From Clostridiales bacterium (GTDB lineage: Bacteria; Bacillota; Clostridia; Oscillospirales; CAG-382), in assembly GCA_003343885.1 (NCBI GenBank), contig QAKH01000013.1:1-12287 (forward strand): DNA of 12,287 nucleotides, given 5' to 3'. The notes below the pieces were generated by a model. It ran no database searches, was not told where the DNA came from, and saw only the letters and a program-made list of their open reading frames with translations. Shown piece by piece: positions 1 through 6,600 of the stretch. The first letter of the stretch is position 1, and each line of letters starts with the position of its first letter. The position numbers were made by a program, and so were the translations under genes.

Positions 1-128
1 TTGAATTTCCACAGTATGTGGAAACGCAAGAATGCGCAGTTTTTCTTTACCTCTCAGCGACTGCGGGCTAACACATCAGTGTTTTTTGAAATCTGTGGGT
101 TTTTGTTATATTGGGATTTGGTTTTATA
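1..128. other. Left-edge stretch without a recognisable gene
   Basis: No convincing coding sequence is seen here. A plus-strand frame is open through it but translates into low-complexity, aromatic-rich sequence and runs straight on into the repeat mosaic, so I read it as non-coding. A short inverted repeat is visible at 6-24 (TTTCCAC, 5-nt loop, GTGGAAA). It is preceded by TTGAA, which resembles the loop of the hairpin repeats further right, so this may be a decayed relative of that family. That link is weak. Confidence 0.4.
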
Positions 129-193
129 TCTGAGTTTTCGTGCTGGAATTTATGGCACGAAAACGGGCTTGTTTTCGCGTAAGATTAAATTTG
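129..193. repeat. Hairpin repeat unit, copy 1
   Basis: Inverted repeat with 9-bp arms: TTTTCGTGC at 135-143 and GCACGAAAA at 155-163, with an 11-nt loop TGGAATTTATG. It is followed directly by CGGGC, then TTGTTTTCGCG and TAAGATTAAATTTG. The lead-in TCTGAGTTTTCGTGC (129-143) recurs exactly at 12062-12076, and the tail (164-193) recurs with few changes at 12258-12287. It is one of four related units in this window. The size, hairpin form and recurrence at gene edges suggest a dispersed REP/MITE-like intergenic repeat (inference); no transposase is present here. Confidence 0.75.
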
Positions 194-219
194 TTATTTT
201 AGCTTGCTCTCCCGCGAGT

Positions 220-333
220 ATTGCAGCGGCGCTTCGCCGCCGCACGAACGGAGTGAGTGGGATACTTGGCGGTAAAACATTGTTTTTCTCCCACTTTTTT
301 CAAAAAAGTGGGCGGGGCTTGGGGCAGAGCCCC
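220..333. repeat. Palindromic repeat mosaic (three adjacent inverted repeats)
   Basis: Three inverted repeats follow one another. The first is GCGGCG at 226-231 with CGCCGC at 235-240 around a 3-nt loop. The second is a perfect 23-nt palindrome at 290-312 (CCCAC plus six T, central C, six A plus GTGGG). The third pairs GGGGCT at 314-319 with AGCCCC at 328-333. Neither strand shows a canonical hairpin-plus-T-run terminator at the right spacing, so I call this repeat DNA, although it could impede transcription leaving the upstream minus-strand genes. The phrase before the first palindrome (CCGCGAGTATTGCAGCGGC, from about 212) matches the arrangement near 12144-12162. Confidence 0.6.
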
Positions 334-369
334 ATAAAACTTTCGTATTGTTCGTCCGCGTAAATTGCT

Positions 370-429
370 GGCGGTCACACCGCCTTTGTGCGGTTGAATT
401 TGTGCCGCAAAAACGGGCTTGTTTTCGCG
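370..429. repeat. Hairpin repeat unit, copy 2
   Basis: A small inverted repeat GGCGG (370-374) / CCGCC (380-384) is followed by the main hairpin: TTTGTGCGG at 385-393, 11-nt loop TTGAATTTGTG, and CCGCAAAAA at 405-413. The right arm differs at one position (410) from the perfect complement. CGGGC and TTGTTTTCGCG follow, as in copy 1. The stem differs from copy 1 while the loop and downstream tail are kept. The unit ends at about 429, where the minus-strand gene fragment begins, so it probably marks the breakpoint that truncated that gene. Confidence 0.7.
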
Positions 430-604
430 CCGAAAAAAGCTTTGCATACATTACCGAGTCGTATACATGCTCAAGCCATACTCCCGGATATGCTTCTCCG
501 ATAAGAAATATGTCCTTGTCTGCACCGTTCAGTTTACCAATATGTTTTTCTTTTATTGTGTTTTCTATTATTCGGCAAATTCCTTTGATTTTTTGATGAT
601 TCAT
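430..604 (-). pseudogene. 5' fragment of a truncated gene, possibly a glycosidase
   Basis: A minus-strand frame starts with ATG at 604, 46 bp after the stop of the giant esterase/rhamnosidase gene, so the two were probably in one operon. The first roughly 57 residues look like genuine protein (for example KDIFLIGEAYPGVW, then LEHVYDSVMYAKLF). After that the frame enters hairpin repeat copy 2 and continues to 194 as translated repeat DNA. I read this as a real gene whose 3' part was lost when the repeat arrived or when repeats recombined. The motif style (W-L-E-H-x-Y-D) is reminiscent of the N-terminal part of six-hairpin glycoside hydrolase-like proteins, but I cannot name the family from 57 residues. 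The ribosome binding site is weak. Confidence 0.5.
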
Positions 605-650
605 TTATAAAAATCTCTTTTTGCCGATTTGCTTTAGGTGTTCAAAATTT

Positions 651-3600
651 TTAGTCAATTGTTTTTTCAATGAACTCACAAGACTGATTAAACCATTTAG
701 AAAATTCTGTGTAGCCTGTACCAAGTCCGATACCGTGAGTTCCGTCGGTGTAACCGTGAATTTCCACCGTTTTGCCTGCTTCTGTCATTGCATTTGCCAG
801 TGCAACCGAGTTTTTCTCGGGATTTACAGCAGTGTCAAGTGTGCTGTAGAAGATAAAGGCAGGAGGCATTGCAGAGAGATTGTTTGAGTAGGAATACTTT
901 GCAATGAGTGCCGCATTTGTTTTGTTTTCTTCGCCTAAGAATATGCCCGGCATTGTGGGATATGTGCCGTCACCAAGCGTTGTTACGGCGTATCCGAGAA
1001 TCACTGCATTCGGCTTGGAGGAAACCTCGCCGATTGCATCTTCTGCAAGGTTTTCGGAAGGCTCATGCTGACAAACCATTGTTGCAAGATGTCCGCCTGC
1101 GGAAAATCCGAGAACGGCGATTTTATCGGGATTTATTCCGAAATCTTTCGCAAAGTAGCGTACATATTGTACTGCTCTTTGTCCGTCTGCAAGAATTGCG
1201 TTGCCATTATAAGGCTGGTATCTGTATGTTACGACAAAGGCTGAGATGCCTTTGTCGTTATATGCTTTTGCAATACTTGAGCCTTCGTTTACGGTAGAAA
1301 GCTGGAAGTATCCGCCGCCGGGATAAATTACCACTGCTTCATCAGAGCCTTCGACGATGTAAGGTGTAATGGTTGCATAATTTGTTGCATCTTCGTTATG
1401 GTAAGGCACTTCGCCTTCATGCCACAGATTTGCTGTAGTATGATTTGTGATTTCTGCCTTTGCAGGACGCATTTCTTCCGCCTTAAGAATCTTTGCCATT
1501 TCTTCAGCAAGGCGTGTTCCAAGCTTTTTAGCACCGTTTTTATCCGGATGTACACCATCGGAGGTAGTATATTCCCAGCCTTTTGTTGAAATATAGAAAA
1601 CCTTGCTGTCGTTCATTTCTGATACGGCAGTTTTTATATTTTCAGAATGTATTTGGAAATAGGGGACAACTGCAAAAATTGGGGTGTCAGGATATTTCTC
1701 ACGAAGTCTTGTGAGAACTGCCTTGTATTCTGTGATAAAGGTGTTTGCAGAAGCTGAACCGTCGTTATGTCCATGGTTTATTACTATTGCATAGGGATTT
1801 TTAAGAGCATCAATAGGGGTGTCTGCAAGCACATTGTCGATGACACTCAGGCATTTTGGAACATTTCCGCTTCCGCCTTTGGTAACACCTGATGCACCGA
1901 AGCCATTTGTATAGGAAACTGCACCTAAAAGGTGTGATGTAACAAAGGGAAACTCATATATTGCAGAGTTGACATTCGGATTTGATCCCGTACCCAGAAC
2001 ATTTATACCCTCGGTTATGCTGTCGCCGTAGTAAAGGATAACAGGATTTGCCGGTTCAAGCCCCACTACCTTACCACCATTATCGATAACAACCTTTTCA
2101 ACAGCAAACCCGTCGCCGGTTGTCCACTTATTAGCCTGATATTCATAGAATCCGTCAACGATAACTCTTATATAGTGCTCCTCCGATGAAAGGTTTTCTG
2201 CTATTACATAATCACCTGTAAGTGTTGTTATCATTCTAACGGGAGCTGAACCGTCAACAGACACTGCAACGGCAGGAGCCTGCTGTGCCGTAGAGTGAAG
2301 ACGCAGAGCAACCGTTGATGTACCTTCAACCTTGAAGAACATTTCAGCACCCTGGGAGATTGTTGCTTTGCAAGCAACTTCATTAACAGTTTTGTCATAC
2401 CATCTGCCAATATACCCAATTTCTTCGTCTTCAAGCTCTGCATAGTTGAGAGCGTAGGTAGAAGTAAATTCTTTGTAATATTCCGCTGTCATTAAAGCAA
2501 CATGGGCTGCAAGCATTTTGTAGCCGTCATATCCGCAGTGAAGCTCATCAATGGGCATATATGTTGCAATATTATCATAGGTAATACCGCAGCAATTGTA
2601 GTTGTCTATAACTTTAAGTCCGTACTTTTCACCAAACTGCTTAACAACGGAACAGGTGGTTTCAAGGACAGTTCTGTCACGCTTTGTTGTAACAGGAGGT
2701 GTCATAAGGATAATTTGTGCGTTACCATCGGTCTTTTCTGCAACGTGTTCGATAATTCTTGCATAGTAGCCTGTCTGTGTTGCTGCATAGCTGTCGGGAC
2801 TTCCGGATGCAGTGTCTGCATCAATGGTGTCGGTAAGTCCGTTGTTTGTGCCAAGCATTATTATTACTATATCGGTATCAGCGGTAAGGCTGCTTTCAAT
2901 ATTTGGCAGATAGTTATAATAGAGCTCGCAGGAATATCCGCACCTACCGGCATTTGTCACATTTGCTCCTGTGAAAAGGTCAAAGAAATAGGGATAGCCT
3001 TCTTTTTTTACATTTGCCGTACCTGCAGGAATCGATCCGTAATCACCTTGTGTCAAGCTGTCGCCGATGCAGACAACATTAAGATTTTCAAGAATTGACA
3101 GGTCTGCATAATTTTTTATGCAGACGCTTGTTCCTCTGATTTCCTCTGCATTTACTGCAGTTCCGCATTCATAGGTGTTTTCTCCGTTAGTCCACGATTT
3201 AACAGGCGTCTCGCCCAGCACCGCAGGGAATACAAAAGTTGTTCCTTCGGCACTCATATATTCACTGTATCCGGTTTCTTTGTCAATAAGTTTAACGAAA
3301 TTTGCATATTCATCAATAACAGGCACTTCCTTTGAAGCACACAAGGGAGCTAATCCTGTTTTGCTGTCAAAAAGAAATGCTCTTACTGTACTTGTATCCT
3401 TAGTGTCAAGCCCCTCATTTTCAAAGAGAAAAGTTGCTTCTTGGCTGACAGGACGAACAATACTGTCGCACATTCTGCCGCTTTCGTAATAACTTGACAC
3501 AACGAGTATAGCAGGTTCTTCTGTTCTCACCTTAACATTTTCGTCTGTAAGAGCTATTGCTACTCCGCTTTCACTCCAAACGGCATAAAGAGTAGTATCC

Positions 3601-6600
3601 TCTGTTAAGCAAACAGTATCAATGATTTCTCCGTCAACGCTTCTTGACCATCCCATAAAATGCATATCGTCGGATTCGGGATGCTGATAGTCCGAAAGAT
3701 TAATCTCTGTTTGCGCGGGAACTCCGTATTCGTATTTACCTGTTCCGTAATCAAGTGTCAGCCTTGCCTCGGCGCACACACGTATTGACGATATCTCAAA
3801 GAAGTAGTCGGTATCGGCGGTATTCTTTATTTCAAAAGGATCTATTCTTAAATGAGTTACCGTAGAGTTCCAGTTGGCGCACTTGCTCATATCGACGATA
3901 TAAGTGTCAAAGCCCTCCATCGCGCTCCTTTGCGCAACGCTTGCGCTTAAATGCTGCTGCCACGGCGTATCTGTCGTCCGTACAAAGAAAACCTCCGCCT
4001 TTTTGCTTCCGAAAGAGCCGTCAGGGATATTGTGCCGCATATCAAATACGACGTACTTATACTCGTCGGCGTTTATATTAAGCGTATCGTTTCTCAGCCA
4101 TACATCGGCATTACTTTCCGAAAATCCGACTTTTATTGCTCCGTCTGCCGTTATTCCCCCGTCAACGCCGTTGACAACCGACCAGCCGTGGTAACTGCCG
4201 TCGGCAAAAGTCCACTCTATCGACGCATTTTTCGTCCAGAGGGCGGAAAGAACAGTATCCGAATCAAGAGATACGGTGGTTACTTGTTCTCCGGTTTCGG
4301 GATTGCTCCAGCCGGCAAAGGTATATCCGCTTCTCTGCGGCTCGCCGTATTCTGAAAGGTCAATTTCGGTATATGCCGGAACGGTATATATATCGGAAGA
4401 ACCGCCGTCATAGCCTGCAAAAAGCGTAAGGGAAGCCGCCGGAACAAGTCTTATGTTGTCAAGCTCAAACCAGTACTCTCCGTCGGAAGGCGAGAGCGTT
4501 TCAAACGGATCTATGCGGAGCGTTGTAACAGTACCGTTCCAGACTCCGCAATTTGACATATCAACGACGTACGTTTCAAATTCCTCTGACGCGCTATGCT
4601 GATCAACGCTTGCAGACCGGTGCTGTCCCCAGCCGTCGCCGGTGCGCTTGAAGAACACCTCCGCCTTTTTGCTTCCGAACGAACCGTCCGGTATATTGTG
4701 GCGCATGTCGAACACAACGTATCTGTATACCGACGTATCGACGTCAAGGTCCTGCGTGTACGCCCACACGTCGGCAATCTTTGACGAATAGCTTAACTTG
4801 AGCGTTTGTGCGGAAGTGTCGGAAGAATATGCGTCCTGTGCTATCCAGCCCTGTGCGGTTTTATCGTCAAAATCCCATTTCATTACGGGAAGAACGGATT
4901 TTTCGTAGTTTGCGTACACGGTGGTGTCTTTGTCGAGAACAAGGCTTGTTATATAATCTTCGGCGCCCGGCTCAAGCGAGTATCCGAGGAATCCCTCAGA
5001 CGTTTCAAGCTGTGTAAGGTCAACCGTGCTTCCCGGATAATAGGTGTAAACCGTTCCCGGATCTGACACGCTTGTTTTGACAGTCAGCCTTAAGTCTCTG
5101 TGACACAGCTTGATGTAATCAACACGGATATTTCCGTACACGTTGTCAACTATATCGAGGTAAAGCTGTTTTATTTCACCCGTCCATGCGCTCCAGTCAG
5201 AAACGGTCCAGGAAACCTCTCGAAGAGTCTTGCCGTCGGCAAAAGACGCAAGTATGGAGGAATCCGCTCCACGCCCTCTTACCGGTTTAATATAGTCCGG
5301 CTGTTCCTTTGTTGAAATATACATGAACGGCTTTGAGTCGGCCGCGACCTCGTCGGCGATATAGCCTATCACTATTTTGTCGTAGTCGTCGGCGACGACG
5401 TATTCTCCGCCGGTTATTGTGCTGAGGCTCTGCGTAAAGTCGTAGAACGCTCTCGGGTCATACGTGCCATCGGATTTTTCCTCTGCGACAAAACGCATAT
5501 ATCCCGGCTCATGGGAAATAGCGGCACTGAATGCGCTCCACAAATCCGTATTGTTCTCAAAATCAAAGAATATGTCATAGCCGTCGTTGTACCGCTCCGG
5601 CGCAATGAGAACTTCAAAGCTCATATCGCACTTTGGCATGAGGTACACGCCGTCTTTTGACGTACTTATTCCGTCAAGTCCGGCAAACTCCATAGCCTGC
5701 GGCAGGTTTTCCGCCGTGATTTTCACGATTTCTCCCTTGTCAAACGTACCTGTATACGGAAGCGCATGGCTTTGTCCGTTTACGTTTACCGTAACTCCGT
5801 CAGGTCCGGTAAGTGAGATTGTTTTTTGTGAATCTGTACCGTCGTCGGTTCCGGTATACGCGAAAATCATATCGAGATTTGCGTCCGTGTTTATTACCGT
5901 GCCGTTATCATAGATTTTTCCGTCTGAATCCGAGAAATGAAGGAACGTATAGTTTTCGTCCGAAGAAGCGGCGTTAATCTGCGTACCGCCTGCGGCCAAA
6001 ATGAGATCCACCGGGAAAGCGGTATACGTTGTTCCGGCAACCTCGCAGGACGCGTCAACATCCTGGGAATCAGTAACTTTTATGGATATTACGTCGCCAT
6101 ATGCCGGATCGACGGTTGTTGAGAAGCTGTAAGAACCGCTTTCGAGATTATATACGTTAAAGCCGTTTTCATATCCGACAAAGGTTATTCCGGGAGAAGA
6201 AGCCGCGTCCATGCCGCTTTCAAGCACTGCCGTACCTTCGTCAAGAACAGGCAGATACAGCGTTGCCGTTGTGTTCGCTGGAACAAGCGCGTCATAGGTA
6301 AACGCTCCCGAGTCCTTATCAAGCGTCCAGCCGCTTTCTATTGTGCCGCGCACGGACTTATACGAGCCGGAGGCATAGGTAAAACTGCCGCCGAACTCGG
6401 GTTTTAAGTAGAAGTGTTTGAAAGCAACGCTTTGAGCAGAGGAATCGTCACGCTCGATACCCAGCATATAGCGGTACAGCCATTCGGCGACCGCGCCGTA
6501 CGAAAAGTGGTTGAGCGACTGTTCTGTCATCTGACTTGAACCGTCCTCAAACAGCCGGAACGCATACCAGCTTTCCCATATGGTTGTCGAGCCTGTGGTA

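Noticed and set aside
290..312. The 23-nt palindrome as an intrinsic terminator of the minus-strand operon
   Set aside because: The T-run lies within the stem and not after it, and the stem is AT-rich in the middle. It fits better as part of the repeat mosaic.
1..363. Plus-strand open frame through the left mosaic
   Set aside because: It reads through three palindromes and hairpin copy 1; the translation is repeat DNA with no protein-like pattern.
129..429. CRISPR array
   Set aside because: The repeats are few, differ in sequence and spacing, form mosaics of several palindromes and are not separated by unique spacers of constant length. No cas genes are present.
2502..3098. 198-residue plus-strand open frame, Cys-rich
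   Set aside because: It lies antisense to the SGNH domain 1 region, whose catalytic motifs are intact. It has no homology-like features or ribosome binding site and is explained as a shadow frame.
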